A DNA stretch of 64,000 nt, from NCBI RefSeq assembly GCF_904849725.1, contig NC_058518.1, positions 413,609,081-413,673,080 of the forward strand. The letters run 5' to 3'. Below, one piece after another: positions 20,011-33,168 of the stretch. Numbering within the stretch: position 1 is the stretch's first letter; each line of letters begins with the position of its first letter. The notes under the pieces are model-generated. The model ran no database searches and was not told the origin of the DNA. It was given only the letters and a program-made list of their open reading frames with translations. The translations under genes and the position numbers were made by a program. The stretch is from Hordeum vulgare subsp. vulgare. Its lineage: Eukaryota > Streptophyta > Magnoliopsida > Poales > Poaceae.

Positions 20011-21301
20011 CATTGTCAATTGGCTTAAATGAAAATTGGTTCCAAAGTGATGAATGTCTAGGAAAGATATAATAAAAACATTCATGAAGATCATTGGATA
20101 TTAATCTTGATTCTTTGCAATAGTTTTGTGATATGAAGATAGTAATATGTGAGTTATGATGATGAGTAATTATGCTCTAGTAAGAATATTGGTGTTAAGG
20201 TTTGTCATTCCATACGCACGCACATGAACAATAAATATGCTATGAAATTGCATCCTACTTGTGTTGCGTTATTCGGTGTTAGTTATGTCTAATGTTCACT
20301 TATGATGATTTTTGTACCTTGGTTGGGCGCTTCTCAATCTATTTGCTAGCCTTCGCTTGTACTAAGGAGGAATACTTCTTGTGCATCCAAATCCTAAACC
20401 CAAAGTTTCGCCCAATGAGTCCACCATGCCTACCTATATGCGGTATTTCAACATCGTTCCAAGTAAATTTTCAAGTGCCAACTATAACATTCAAAATAAA
20501 ATTATGTCTTGTGTGCCCGTACCTCTCATGAAGCGACGAGGGATGGCCGGTATCTTCCATGTTAAATAGGTTATTCTCAAGATGAGTGTTTATTCACTTG
20601 TCATTGCACGAGAGTATGGAGGTAATATGGATACGGAGTCCCAAAAAGAAAAAAAAATTATGTCGTCCAATAAAAAAATTCTTCGAAATTGTTGGTATGG
20701 ACGGCACCCGTGGATACGGCTAGCCGTGGAATGTGAAAGAATGGTGGAAAAGGAATAAACTTTACTTTCGGTTTGGGAACCGCCTATAATTTGTGTAGCA
20801 TGGAGGATATTTGAAACTCTTAGTCGTTCTCGTTGACAGAAAAAAGCATGTCACCTTAAAAGAATTATCTTTAAGTTTTTCACTTTGAGCTATCACACCT
20901 CTACAAATCCTTGCTTCCCTCTATGAAGAGCCTATCTATTTACTTTATGCAATTTTTATTTTTGAATTTGAGTCTCCATCTTCTCTTATAAAGCCCCAAC
21001 TAAGGAACACCATTATCACACCTGAGCATTGGATGTAGTGAATATTTGAGTGTGTTGCGTGAATGGATCAAGGATATAGCTTGATGGGCTAGGGATAACG
21101 TTCTTTAGCATTGATATTTTGAAAGACCTGGTTGCTTGCTGATATGCTTGACTATTGGAATCTTCATGTCAAATTATAGACTAGTGCATTGCATCATCTG
21201 TAAGTCCATCTGTCCATGCTGAAAGAAAAACAATATGATGAACATGTGAGGCAACATTCCATAATCAAAAATTCTGTTTTTATCATTTACCTACTCGAGG
21301 C

Positions 21302-21326
21302 TGAGCAGGAATTAAGCTTGGGATGT
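21302..21326 (+). other. Polypurine-tract region
   Basis: The purine-rich tract ending AGCTTGGGATGT directly precedes the 3' LTR start. The equivalent tract in the nested element is 40384-40408. Confidence 0.65.
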
Positions 21327-23300
21327 TGAAATGTCTCGAGTGTATATATAATTTTTTATTGTTCCATTCTGTTATATTGTCATTATTCGATGTTTTATAA
21401 TAAATTTATAGCAATTTTATAGCAATTTTTGGGGCTAACCTATCGACATAGTGACTAGTGCCAGATGTTGTTTTTTTTCATTCGCAAAAAATCCATATCA
21501 GATGAGGTCCAATTGCCACAAAAATTTATGGAGATTTTTTTGGACGAGAAGGAAACTTGGGAACCAAGAATGAGTAGGTGACAAGGCCCGGGGGTCCATG
21601 TTATGTCCATTTTGCATCATGTTTTATTACTATTATTTATAGTGTTTTTATGCTTGTATCCACTTGGAGGAGTAACTCTAATGCCTTTTCTCTCGTAATA
21701 TGCAAGGTTTATATCAAGTGGGAGAATACCGGCAGATGGAATTCGGGACCTAAAAAAACTACGTCACAGATACCTATTCTGCACACCTTCAATTGAGCTG
21801 AAAATTTACGGGGATTTATTTTTGCATATATATAAAATACTAGAACGAAGAAGTGTCGGAGGGGGGTCACCACACGACCACTAGACACTAGGGCACACTA
21901 GGGCCCCCTAGCACGGCCTGATCTCTAGTGGGCCACCTGGCCCACCTCTGGCGCCCATCTTCGGGTATATATTCTCTTTTGACCTAAAAAATTGAGGAGA
22001 GGACTTCCAGGACGAAGCGCCGTCGTCTCGAGGAGGAACCTGGGCAAGAGCACTTTTGCCCTCCGGCAGAGCGATTTCATCGGAGGAACTTCCCTCCTGG
22101 AGGGGGAAATCGTGGCCATCGTCATCACCAACAACCCTCTCATCTTGGGGAGGCCAATCTTCCTCAACACCTTCACCAGCACCATCTCCTCTCAAAACCC
22201 TAATTCATCTCTTGTACTCAATCTTGTAGTCGAACCTTAGATTGGTACCTGGGGTGTGTCTAGTAGTGTTAATTACACCTTGTAGTTCATGCTTTATGGT
22301 TTACTTGGTGGAAGATTATATGTTCAGATCCATTATGCTATTGAATACCTCTCTGTTCATGAACATGTTTATCACTTGTGAGTAGTTACTTTTGTTCTTG
22401 AGGCCATGAGATAAATCATGTTGTAAGTAGTCATGCGAAGTTGATATTCATTCGATATTTTATGATATGAATGTTGTGATTCCCTTAGTGGTGTTATGTG
22501 AACGTCGACTATGTAACACTTCACCAAATTTTGGGCCTAAGGGAATTCATTGTGGAATAGTAATTAGAGGGTGGGTTGAGAGAGAGACAGAAACTTAAAC
22601 CCCGGTCTATGCACTACTTCGTAAGGGCTGATTTGGATCCCTATGTTTAATGCTATGGTTGGAATTTATTCTTACATTTCTCGTAGTTGCAGATGCTTGC
22701 GGGAGGGTTAATCCTAAGTGGGAGGTTTGTTCAAGTAAGAACAACACCCAAGCACCGGCCACCCACATATCAAATTATCAAAATAGCGAACGCGAATTAA
22801 CCCAACATGACAAAAGTGACTAGATGAAATTCTCGTGTGCCCTCAAGAACGCTATGCCTATTATAAGAAATTGTTCTAGCCTGTCCTTCGCCACAAAAGG
22901 ATTGAGCTACCTTGCTAGACCTATTGTTACTATTGCTACTTATCACTAGTTACAATTATCTTGCTATCAAACAACTTGTTACCACTATTTCAGTGCTTGC
23001 AGAAATTACCTTGGTGAAAACTACTTGTCATTTCCTTCCACTTCTCGTTGGGTTCGACACTCTTACTTATTGAAAGGACTACGATTGACACCCTATACTT
23101 GTGGATCATCTTCCCACTAGACATCAGGGCGCGGCCTAGTGTTTAGTGGGGCCCTTGCGAAGCTTCTCCACCGCCTCTGAGCTCCATAAATATCCCAATA
23201 TTGAGAAAACCCTAGGGAGTCAACGAAATATTGTTTCAGCCGCTGCAAGTTCGAGAGCCACAAAATCCAATCTAGAGCCCATTCTGGAGAGGAACACAAT
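21327..23300 (+). repeat. 3' LTR of the Gypsy element, split by a solo LTR and truncated
   Basis: The LTR begins TGAAATGTCTCGAG at 21327 and runs to 21598. After the insertion (21599-23111) it resumes at 23112 and continues to about 23300, where it breaks off. The flanks GTCCA (21594-21598) and TCCCA (23112-23116) are a decayed target duplication. The text on both sides, CCCGGGGG before and the CACTAG...GGCGCGGCC stretch after, reads as one GC-rich LTR segment. Confidence 0.65.
21599..23111 (+). repeat. Solo LTR of another Gypsy family
   Basis: It begins TGTTATGTCCATTTTGCATC and ends near CTTGTGGATCATC, with LTR content throughout and no primer site, gene or second LTR. It represents unequal recombination between the LTRs of a former full element. 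The same family occurs in the opposite orientation at 50397-51254. Confidence 0.75.
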
Positions 23301-23302
23301 CA

Positions 23303-23345
23303 TGAAACAATAAAAAATTATAGATACTTTGGGGATGTATTAGTG
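23303..23345 (-). repeat. 43-bp LTR-start scrap
   Basis: On the minus strand it reads as the start of a Gypsy LTR (TAATACATCCCC ... TATCTATAATTTTTTATTG). It lies just downstream of the pol remnant, where a 3' LTR would begin, and is cut off after about 43 bases by the plus-strand LTR ending at 23300. Confidence 0.6.
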
Positions 23346-23349
23346 GGTC

Positions 23350-25345
23350 CTCAAGGACATTTTCCATTTTATATAAATAATCTCCTTGGATTTTCAGCTC
23401 CTTTTCTATCAATGATATCCAAATGAAACTCTTGCAGTAAAAGTACCTACCTGATTAGTCTGGGTTTAGCATGTTTGTTTTCCATAAGATATTTGATAGC
23501 AACATGATCAATGTGAATAGTAACTTAGAATCAGTGATATAAGGTCTGAATTAGTCACATGCAAACACAACTGCTAGAAATTCTTTCTCGGTAGTAGCAT
23601 AGTTTATTTGACCACTATTCATGGTCTTATTAGAATAATGGATAATAATTTTCTTATCGATCAATTGACCTAGACTGACACCAACAACATAATCACTAGG
23701 ATCACACATAATTTCAAATGGCAAGTTACAATTAGGTGGTTGAACAATAGGAGCAGTAATTAAAGCTTCCTTAATTATTTAAAAGGCTTCTACACAGTCA
23801 TCATAACAAAAAAATGTCACATTTTATAGTGAGAGGTCTAGTCATTTTATAAAAGTATTTAATGAATCTCCTATAAAAACCAACATGACCTAAAAAACTT
23901 CTTATACCTTCAATATATTTTGGACAAGGCATTTTACCAATTTTCATCAACGTTAGCTTTATCTACCTCAATACCTCTTCCAAAAAATTTATGGCCAAGG
24001 ACTATACCTTCATTCACCATAAAGTGGCAGTTCTCCTAGTTCAAGACGAGATTAGTCTCTTCACATCTATGCAAAAATCAGCCAAGGTTGCTCAAGAAAT
24101 CATCAATATAAGTTCCATAAATGTAAAAATTATCCATGAATACTTCAACAATTTTCTCACAGAAATCACAGAATGCAGCACTCATACATCTTTGAAAAGT
24201 AGCGGGTGCATTGCATAAACCAAAGGGAATATACCAATAATAAAAATTCCAAAAGGACAAGTAAAATTGGTTTTCTCTTGATCCTCTTGTGATACATGTA
24301 TTTGAGAAAACTCGGAATATCCATCTAGAAAGCAAAAGTGTGTGTGTGCTTTGATAGTCTTTCTAACATTTGATCAATGAAGGGCAACGACTAATTATAT
24401 TTTCTAGTAGCCTTATTTAGTTTCCTGAAGTCAATTGCCATCGTATAATCAATTACAATTCTTCCAGTGATGAGTTCATTTTTATTATTAGGCACAATAG
24501 TAATGCCACCTTTCTTAGGGGCACAGTGAACAAGACTCACCCACCTACTATCAGCTATGAGATAAATAATACGTCCTTACAGAAGCTTTAATATTTCAGT
24601 TCTTACTACATCCTTCATTCTGGGATTCAAGCGGCATTGATGGGCAACAACTTTCTTAGCGTGAGGCCACATATTAATATTGTGTTCACATAGGTTAGGG
24701 CTGATGCACTTAAGATCATCAAGAGTATATCCAATTGCAACTCGATGCTTCCTCAAAGTTTTCAGTAACCTCCTTGCTTCGTATACTGAAAGTTTAGTGT
24801 TGATAATTACAAGATATATCTTTTTTCCTAAAGATGGACCTATTTCAAAGTATCAAAGGGTGTCTTTAGTTGAAACACCGGATCACTCTTAGGTAGGAGA
24901 GAATCTCCTAAAGTTTGAGTGGGTAAATTATGCTTAAGAATAGATGTTTGTCTAAAGAGTATTTCATCTATTTCATTTCTCTCATTCATATGCATAACAT
25001 TTTCATGGTCTAGAAAATATTGTTATAACGGATTCGAAGGAGGTATATCAGTAGAGGCAAAACCTATAATCTCATCGTTACTAGGAAATTCCTTATCATG
25101 AGGTTGTCTACTAAACTTGGAGAAATTAAATTCATGAGACATGTCACCGAATTTAACAATAACAATTTGTCTAAGACAATTATTCTCAACATTAACAATA
25201 TTCAAGAAAGTTCAACCGAATATAATAGGGTAAAAGTCATCTTGTGGTGATCCGAGAACTAGAAAATCAGTCGGGTGATCTTACCACACAAGACTTCAAC
25301 ATCCCTAACAATCCCAAGTGCTTAAATAGTGTCACTATTTGCAAG
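23350..25345 (-). pseudogene. pol: Gypsy pol remnant: protease region, RT and RNase H
   Basis: On the minus strand, broken frames show a Gypsy reverse transcriptase: an IDFRKLNKATRK block near 24430, then PFGLCNAPATFQRCM and VFMDNFYIYG at 24240-24110, where the catalytic YxDD motif has decayed to FMDN. RNase H follows down to a RKGAEN block near 23400. There are many stops and frameshifts, and no integrase. The remnant ends just beyond RNase H against an LTR scrap, and at the other end against an LTR fragment near 25346. This is an old, multiply deleted element. Confidence 0.8.
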
Positions 25346-25400
25346 CTTAATAGTACCATGTAGTCTATGTGCACATGCCACCACTAGAGGAAACACAACA
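25346..25400 (-). repeat. LTR fragment, left side of the CACTA insertion
   Basis: The sequence ending CCACTAGAGGAAACACAACA continues on the other side of the CACTA element at 50397. Together they match, in reverse, the TGTTATGTCC-type LTR (compare 22440-22520). The join to pol near 25346 is approximate. Confidence 0.55.
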
Positions 25401-25950
25401 CACTACACAAATCGGCTTCTTTGTCGTGTGCCTTAGGGGACGACAAAGTTCAAGGTCACGGACAGCAAACACCTTTGTCGTCCGCTGGCTGACTGACCCA
25501 CTTCAAACATTATAAGTCACGGTAATCGGCTTCTTTGTCTTCTGCAAAAACCACGGTGGACGACAAAGAGGTTTGCCATCAGTCTTCTTAGACAAGCAGA
25601 CAACAAAGGTGGTAGACAGCAAAGCATAGCTGTCAGCTCCATTAGGTGGCTAACCACAGCCTTTGTTGTTCATGAGCTAACAACAAAGAAGCTTTGCCTT
25701 TGTCGTCCGCCCATTGACATCAGCAGTCCATAGCTGCACGTTACTCGTGCATCCACCTTTGTTGTCTGATGCCTCCACCTTTGTCGTCTACCAATTGGAT
25801 CTTTGTCGTCTGCCTGCTGCTAGCTGACAGCAAATTGACCAAATGGGTCAGACCTGGTGCTCCCAGGTTGCACAGGTAGGTGCCACGTGGCCCCTTTGCC
25901 ATTAGTTGGCACATGGCAAAGGCCTTTGCCGTCGGCTGGAAGACAGCAAA
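25401..25950. repeat. CACTA left terminus and subterminal repeats
   Basis: After the CACTACACAAA end, words such as CTTTGTCGTCCG, GACGACAAAG and CTTTGCCGTCGG recur many times in both orientations up to about 25950. Subterminal arrays of this kind bind the TNPA-type protein in En/Spm elements. Confidence 0.85.
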
Positions 25951-26140
25951 GTGCATGTATTACCTCTTTTAAATATATTTTTTGTTATTCCCTGCATTTT
26001 CAAAACACATATATGATATATATAGTTTCAAGCACTAATATAGGCCATGTATTCCAACAAGTACTATGTAATATCCAACACAAGAGAATTATTAAACAAG
26101 AGAACACATATGCTATTGAAAGAACCAAAACACATATTTT

Positions 26141-26206
26141 CACATTGTTCATCCATGCATATCTTCACATTGTTCATCCATGCATATCTTCACATTGTTC
26201 ATCAAT
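26141..26206 (+). repeat. 25-bp tandem repeat, about 2.7 copies
   Basis: The unit CACATTGTTCATCCATGCAT plus ATCTT is repeated at 26141, 26166 and, in part, 26191, with almost no differences. Confidence 0.85.
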
Positions 26207-26296
26207 ACAAATCAAAACAAAAACTAAACACTAGTAGTCCATCATGCCAGCTTCCATGAAGTGAATCAAATTTGCAAAATGGGAATAAGAAAGTTA

Positions 26297-26323
26297 AAAG
26301 AAGAAGACGAAGAAGAAGAAGAA

Positions 26324-26382
<59 letters not shown>

Positions 26383-26437
26383 AGAAGACTATAAGTAGTA
26401 GTAGAAGAAGAAGAAGAAGAAGAAAGAGAATAAAAAT
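26297..26437 (+). repeat. (GAA)n microsatellite
   Basis: An interrupted GAA run of about 140 bases lies some 900 bases inside the left CACTA end. A longer TTC-rich tract lies at a similar distance from the right end. Confidence 0.95.
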
Positions 26438-26599
26438 AATAAGAAAATTTATCATCGTCGTCATCATGAAGGTGAAGCACCGGGGTTGCTAGGGCTGGTT
26501 TCACCTGGAGAAGGGGTGTTTGATGCGGCTCGGGAGTTATGCTGCACCAAAAATCATTTGGAATGTCTCGTTAGCATGATGACACTCAAATGTTAAGAC

Positions 26600-28960
26600 T
26601 AGTAACTAATGACCATTCAAATGAAACTCATCGTTTCCGTTGTAGTAAAGACTGGCATCGACAGAGGGGTCTAACCGGTCTTCTCACACACAGGCTGCAC
26701 ATTTGGTTTTGACGCATATTAGTTAGTAATGAAACGAACATTTGCGTGCATGATTTGGCTGATATGTAGAAGAAACTTACCAGGAGGATCTCATACATGG
26801 ATCGGTGAGTCACCTCATTCCTTGCCCCCTCCTCCTCCAACAACCGAGCCGTCTTCTCCTCCGCGGCCAACTCCTTCTCCGCCGCCACCCGGTCCCTCTC
26901 CTTCGTAAGCGCCTAGGTTGTCGCTCTCTCTTTCGGAAGAGCAGCCTGCAACACCACTCCCGTTAGCATTGTAATCATTGATGGCCTCGCACACAATGTA
27001 ACGGAGGAAAGATATTTGAGTCTGTATAACGAACCTCGATGGCGAGATCGACTGGCCGTGGACGAGTCCTAATGCGCCTTGATCTCCGGGAGAGTGAGAG
27101 GACAACATATCAGTCTATCTCCAATGGCTATCAAGCCATGGGGCCTCCCGCCAGCAGCTATCACCACCAGCTCTAGATCAATAGGCTGCCAGATCGGGTT
27201 AAAGTCCTCCCCTTTCCTCGCCTTCCCCTCCTCATTGTACATCGTGAGCTTGTGATGGGAGGAGATGTTGCTGAACTTTTCTTGATGATTGAGGTCAGAC
27301 TCAGAGAATGCCTTGGCCTTCTTGTACAAGGCAGTATGGGCCATTGCATAGAGCTCGTACACCTCCGGCACCTATGTGTTATTGTGTCTTGCCTAAAAGA
27401 GAGGTACAAAGTATTAGTGAAGATATCAAGCTAGCATGAAGAATGAATTCCATGAATCATGAAGCAAACCACATAGCTAGTTCCGCCTGATCTTCTATAA
27501 GTTGGTGTTGCCTTGATGGTGTGGCACACCAACCATTTGGGCACGCTGGTCCTTTGCATTTTCGTGGATGGCTTGCCAGTGGTCTGTGCACCACTCATCC
27601 ACCAACGCATCCCAATGATCCATCTTATCCGCACACCATCTTGGGGGGCACCTAAGTTAGTAAAGAGAAATTTTTGCGCTACGCCTACAAATCAAATCAA
27701 GGAAACTAAGTACAAGGCCTTAAGAATAGGTAATTACCTTCATGTACTTCTCCTTCTTCAAAAACTTTTCACGGCGTGATGATTTGTCCGTCTTAATATC
27801 ATGCATGGCGTAGTAGTCTCAAATAGCGTGCAGCCAAGCCTTATGCCATAAGTTCTATAATAGGCGCTTGCACTCAATGTCGATAACCTTTGTCGCAACC
27901 TCCTCGTATCCCTCCTCACACCTGTAGAAGGTTTGCAATCAAACGAGACAACACTAATTAGTACAATAACTTGCTATTGTTAATTTTTAATTGTGTAAAG
28001 AAAATACCCAAAAGCTTATGATCACCATCTCGGCCCTCATGTGGCACAAGACACCGTTGATCATCTCCTCCGGCAGGGCATGGGCAGCCAAGTAGTGCTC
28101 CCGTCTCAATCCTAGCTGTGGAAGCTGACCCTCACGGGGCAACGTGACAAAACCCGGGAAATTTTGCTGGCAAAACACACCAAGGACGATGTTGGGCTTG
28201 TAGAGTCCATTGGCGTGATCCCAAACCCTGCAGTATGAGAATGCCAACGCATTATATATTTGAAGAAACATGAAGGCAAAAGGTACAACAAGAGTAAATG
28301 CACTTACTTCTCCCCATGAGGCCTAATCACTGGCCTCTGCTCGCGGGTTGCCGGCATGGGCCGGAGCCATGTACCACCACGCTGGTACATGGTGACCCCC
28401 TCAACCACCTCGCCTCACTATCAATAAACTCATCCCCGCTAGCATCAGCGTGGCCACCCGGATCTGGCGAGGTACCCCATCCGAATGTCTCCTCAGACGT
28501 AGTCCCATGATCCGGAGTCTCGTTGACCGAAGCCTGTGGGACTGGAGTCCTATGGGCCAAAGCCTCTAGGACCGAAGACTCGTGGGCCGAAGGCCCATCG
28601 ATCCGAGGCTCATGGTCCGGAGTCCCAGTAGCCTCCACCTCACACGGTTCCACCCTAGCAGTCTTGTGCTCGGGTGAATGAGCTAGGTGTGGCAGCAGGA
28701 AGGCGTAGCAATACTCCTACCTCTCACGTGGCCATGTCTTGTTCCTTTCTTCTTCCCTCCCCGACCTCCTCTGTCGGTGGCCAACAACACGAATGACGGA
28801 GCGTCCGCCAGCGTCCCCATACTATCTATCAACGCTCTCCCGACAGATTGGGGTGGAATGGAAGTACCCCTCCGGTGGGCCGTTGATGAAGAAGTACACG
28901 CGGAGCACTCTGGACCCGCGCCCATCATCTTTCAACATTTGCCATGACAAAGAGTAAAAG
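26600..28960 (-). pseudogene. TNPA-like CACTA second protein
   Basis: Minus-strand pieces in order: RVLRVYFFINGPPEGYFHST near 28900; a Ser/Glu/Thr-rich repeated linker (28650-28330); a block with FCQQNFPGFVTLPREGQLP (28190-28120) and an adjacent RAEMV (28020); YEEVATKVIDIECKRLL near 27900; WDALVDEWCTDHWQAIHENA near 27580; a MAHTALYKKAKAFSESD block with PHGL (27371-27069); and a Glu/Ala-rich coiled coil near 26880. These match the plant Ptta/En/Spm transposase family that accompanies TNP2. Exon boundaries are unclear, and stops near 27860 and 27830 suggest decay. Its expected role is binding the subterminal repeats. Confidence 0.65.
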
Positions 28961-29039
28961 AAATTAGTACAAGATAGAAAAATTGAGTACGTGACATGAA
29001 TAATAATATGTACATAATTTAAGTTGCGATGTATACAAA

Positions 29040-31373
29040 CTAATTATAGTCTACATCGTATATATATGCTCCGGGATCAATAAATGCATCATGATCAACA
29101 CTATCACGCATGTTGTCATGAATGACGTGTTCATCGGGTTCAGCGGCATCAACATGTGGAAGGCCTTTCTATAAATGGTCAAGCATTGACATGTCATCTG
29201 CAGCAGTAACCTCTTATAGTTCTGGATCTTCTTGCTCTGGCTGAGGGGTGAAGTTGGATTCACCATCGTTGTCTACTTCCATGTTCTTGAAACGGGTGAA
29301 GTAGAGCGGTTCTTGAAACGTTTTTTGGAAAGATGTGTTTCTTGGAAGAATTCTCCTTCAGATGTGTTTGAGTTAGTGTGAGGTCCATAATCCTCTTCAT
29401 TGGGGGGAGGTGGTCTAGCACGTGGCAGCACTTCATAAACGACATCCCAACCATTCAGATTCTTATCAATTTGGTAGGCCCACGGTAGAGAGAAAACTTG
29501 TGTCACTTGTGGAGCCGCAATATAGGCATGGGAACAACTAAATGGGTGCTTTGTTTGATTTCGACTAGCCCTATATGTTCATGAGTCCTTCTAGTCTCCT
29601 TCTACTGGAACCAATAACATTTGAAGACTACGACATTCGGTGGGTTTTAACCATAGAATTGAAGTTGATAAGTTGCTTCAACTCTTCCATAATACTCGAT
29701 GCCTCCTTCGCAAATTGCAGAGACACCACAATTTGTAGATTTTCGGTCGCCATAGATAGCTCTTTGCCAAAGGTACGAAAGCGATACCTGTTGATGTTGT
29801 ATTTCTCAAATGAACGAGCCTTATAGTCAAAACCATTAGCGTCTTCTCTCTATTCAGCATCCATAGACTCTGAATTAGCCTACAAGTTTACTATGAAAGG
29901 ATTGTTGCATTAGCCACAAATTAGACCAAGAAATGAAATGGTACATTAATGGTAATTACCGTTTGTTTGAACCAAGAGATGAAACCGGGATAGCCCCCTC
30001 CATGCTTTTCCAGAAGCTCATACTCTTCGACGGAATCATTTTGGATCACCGCTGCATCCGAGAATTCGGTGACATATTGATTGTATCAAATATCCTAGAA
30101 TAAGAGCAGTTCAAATGAATTAGAAGTTGCGAAACAATTTATAGAAAACTTACCCGATGTAGGGTCATAATTCAGTTTGGTTGTTGAAGATATACAACAA
30201 AATGGTCCACCGTTCTTCGACGTCCAACGCTATTGGTTTCGAAGCACCAACTGGTGCGAGCTTCCTTTTGAATAGGCTAAGGTTGGATACAACTTTTTTA
30301 GGGTCGCCAACATTGTACCGAGGCTTCGGATTACGAAAATGATGATTTCTGGCTTCATACTATGTTTTCACGCCACCTCCTTGGTAATGAATGCCTCAGC
30401 CATCGATGCTTCAATTCTATGTTTATTTTTACATTTTGCTCGAGGCGTCTTCTGAATCCTCTGAGTTGTAAAGCACCCATGGTTTTGCACCCCCCCCAAT
30501 CTTGTCTAGGTTGGGAGATGTAAAATCAAATGCTGCATTGGATTAAAGATGCCCGGTGGAAAGATGTTCTCTAACTTGCAGAGCAACTCCGAAGCCAACT
30601 CCTCCATGTCATCTACCACGCCAGGCGATAGTTGTTTCGCACAAAGAACACGGAAGAAATATCTCAGCTCTGCCAGTACTAGCCATTAATCCTCAGGAAT
30701 AAAACCATGCAACATCACCGGCATTACCCGCTCAAGCCATATGTGCCAATCGTGACTCTTGAGACCAAATATTTTCAATTTTTCAAGACTCGCTCCCCTC
30801 TTTAGATTCGCTGCATACCCATCAGGGAACACCACCCACAAGATAATTTCCCTCATAGCTCTTATTTTTAGATTGAACCAGGCCTTTGGCTTCAACCAGT
30901 TTTGCTTTCCTTTCGATTGTCGCATGTTTTGTAATGATCTATCACATAGAGTCTGCTGATCAACTCTAGACTTAGGATTGTCCTTTGACTTACCCTCTAT
31001 GTTGAACAATGTGCCAAAAATGGCCTCTACGATATACATTTCAGTGTGCATCATGTCGATGTTGCGTGCAAGAAGGAGGTCTCTGAATTAAGGCAAATCC
31101 CACAAGCCTGTCTTGTGAGTCCATGCGTGTTCCGAATTATACCCCTTGAAATACACTGGATGCTCTGGATTAGGCTCAAGAGTGTTTAACTTATCCAGGA
31201 TCTGTTGGCCTGTCAAGGCAGGTGGTGCAGAGTTTCTGACAATTGCACCTTTTACGAAGTTCTTCTTGTCTTTTCTGAACTCATGGCGAGGATCCGGGAA
31301 CTGTCTATGCAAGTCGAAGCAAGAATACTTCCGACCCGCCTACAACCAATGAAACTGAAAATCTGTCTTGCAT
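29040..31373 (-). pseudogene. TNP2 transposase, C-terminal part
   Basis: This continues the gene cut at 47314. In order on the minus strand: a block ending near 31100 with KYSCFDLHRQFPDPRHEF; the HNIDMMH-type motif, seen here as NIDMMHTEMYIVEAIFG, near 31050; a VDQQTLCD segment; the DUF4218-like block with LLHLPNLDKIGGG-type sequence near 30520; a DUF4216-like block starting YNINRYRFRTFGKELSMATE near 29800; and a C-terminal EVLPRARPPP block near 29420. Stops occur near 31340 and 31080, with further frame changes after 30690. The domain order matches plant TNP2 proteins. TNP2 would cut at the element ends. Confidence 0.8.
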
Positions 31374-31378
31374 GTGGG

Positions 31379-33102
31379 TGTTGGAGAACATAGTAATAAT
31401 TCAAAAAAAATCCTACGTGTCACCAAGATCAATCTAGGAGATGCTAGCAATGAGAGAGCGTGAGTGCATCTTTATACCGTTGAAGATCGCTAAGCGGAAG
31501 CGTTGCAAAGAACACGGTTGATGGAGTCATACTCTCGGCGATTCAAATTGCTGAATATCCGATCCAAGCACCAAACGAACGACGCCTCCGCGTTCAACAC
31601 ACGTGAAACCTAGGGACATATCCTCCTTCTTAATTCAACAAGGGGGAAGGTGAAGTTGAGGGAGAGCTCTGGTAGCACGATGACGTGGTGGCGGTGGAGC
31701 TCGTGGTTCTCCGGCAGAGCTTCGCTAAGCTCAACGGAGGAGGAGGAGGTGTACGAGCGGGAGGGCTGCGCCAGGGGCAAGGGTTTCAGGTGTGCTGCAG
31801 CCCTCACCCCCATCAATTTATAGGGGGAAGGGGAGAGGCGGGCGGCCACCCTAGATGCCTCTATAGGGGGCGGCGGCCAAGGGGGGAGGCTTGCCTCCCA
31901 AGTTGGTGGGAGGATCCCCCACGCCCTAGGGTTCCCAACCCTAGGCGCCTTGGGACCTTGGGGAGGGCGCACCAGCCCACTAGGAGGCTGGTTCCCTCCC
32001 ACTTTCAGCCCATGTGGTCCTCCGGGGCAGGTGGCCCCTCCCGGTGGACCCCCGGTACCCTTTCGGTGGTCCTGGTACAATATCGATAAACCCCGAAACC
32101 TTTCCGGTGACTAAAACTAGACTTCCCATATATAAATATTCACCTCCGGACTATTCTGGAACTCGTCGTGACATCCTGGATCTCATCCGGGACTCCGAAC
32201 AACTTTCAGTAACCACATGCAATTCCCATTACAACTCTAGCATCATCGAACCTTAAGTGTGTAGACCCTACGGGTTCGGGAACCATGCAGACATGACCGA
32301 GACACCTCTCCGGCCAACAACCAATAGCGGGATCTAGATACCCATATTGGCTCCCACATGTTCCACGATGATCACATCGGATGAACCACGATGTTGGGGA
32401 TTAAGTTAATCCCGTATACAATTCCCTTTGACCATCGGTATGTTACTTGCCCGAGATTTGATCGTGGTATCCCCATACCTTGTTCAGTCTCGTTACCGGC
32501 AAGTCTCTTTACTCGTTCCGTAACACATGGTCCCATGCATAACTTCTTAGTCACATTGAGCTCATTATGATGATGTATTACAGAGTGGGCCCGAAGATAC
32601 CTCTCCGTCATACAGAGTGACAAATCCCAGTCTCGATTCGTACCAAACCAACAAACATATTCGGAGATACCTGTAGTGCACCTTTATAGTCACCGAGTTA
32701 CGGTTTGACGTTTGATACACCCAAAGCATTCCTACGTTATCCGGGAGTTGCACAATTTCATGGTCTAAGGAAATGGTACTTGACATTAGAAAAGCTCTAG
32801 CAGACGAACTACATGATCTTGTGCTATGCTTAGGATTGGGTCTTGTCCATCACATCATTCTCCTAATGATGTGATCCTGTTATCAACGACATCTAATGTC
32901 CATGGTCAGGAAACCATGACCATCTATTGATCAACGAGCTAGTCAACTAGAGGCTCACTAGGGGCATGATGTGGTCTATGTGTTCACACATGTATTACGG
33001 TTTCCGATTAATACAATTATGTCATGAACAATAGTCAATTATCATAAACAGGGAAATATAATAATAACCATTTTATTATTGCCTCTAGGGCATATTTCCA
33101 AC
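31379..33102 (-). repeat. 3' LTR of the Angela-type element
   Basis: About 1.72 kb, matching 43812-47308 once the inserted solo LTR is removed from the latter. The first base of the LTR start on the minus strand is altered next to the polypurine tract. Confidence 0.93.
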
Positions 33103-33118
33103 GGTCTCCCACTTCCAC
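33103..33118 (-). other. Polypurine tract of the Angela-type element
   Basis: GGAAGTGGGAGACC on the minus strand directly precedes the 3' LTR. It would prime second-strand synthesis. Confidence 0.8.
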
Positions 33119-33168
33119 TAGAGTCAATAATCTAGTTACATTGTGATGAATCGAACACCCATAGAGTT

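Larger units (their letters stand above)
18921..21300 (+). other. Non-coding 3' internal region of the Gypsy element
   Basis: 2.4 kb without a protein domain. It is homologous in order and content to 37990-40380 and in part to 52880-53980. It contains the 19548-19569 hairpin, the serial stem-loop region at 19769-20010, and short AT-rich frames that are not conserved between copies. Confidence 0.7.
17640..23300 (+). mobile_element. Gypsy LTR retrotransposon with gag-only frame, LTRs truncated
   Basis: On the plus strand: the end of a 5' LTR (about 17640-17860), a primer-binding region at 17868-17886 (TGACGCCGTTGTTGGGGAA), a gag frame with stops (18057-18857), a conserved hairpin motif, 2.4 kb of non-coding sequence, a polypurine-type tract, and a 3' LTR starting at 21327 that a solo LTR interrupts. 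No protease, RT or integrase is present. Similar gag-only elements are known in Triticeae and would use pol from related elements. Both LTRs are incomplete, so insertion age cannot be estimated. Confidence 0.8.

Noticed and set aside
26202..26504. Leu/Ser-rich 100-codon frame
   Set aside because: Translation of the GAA microsatellite on the minus strand.
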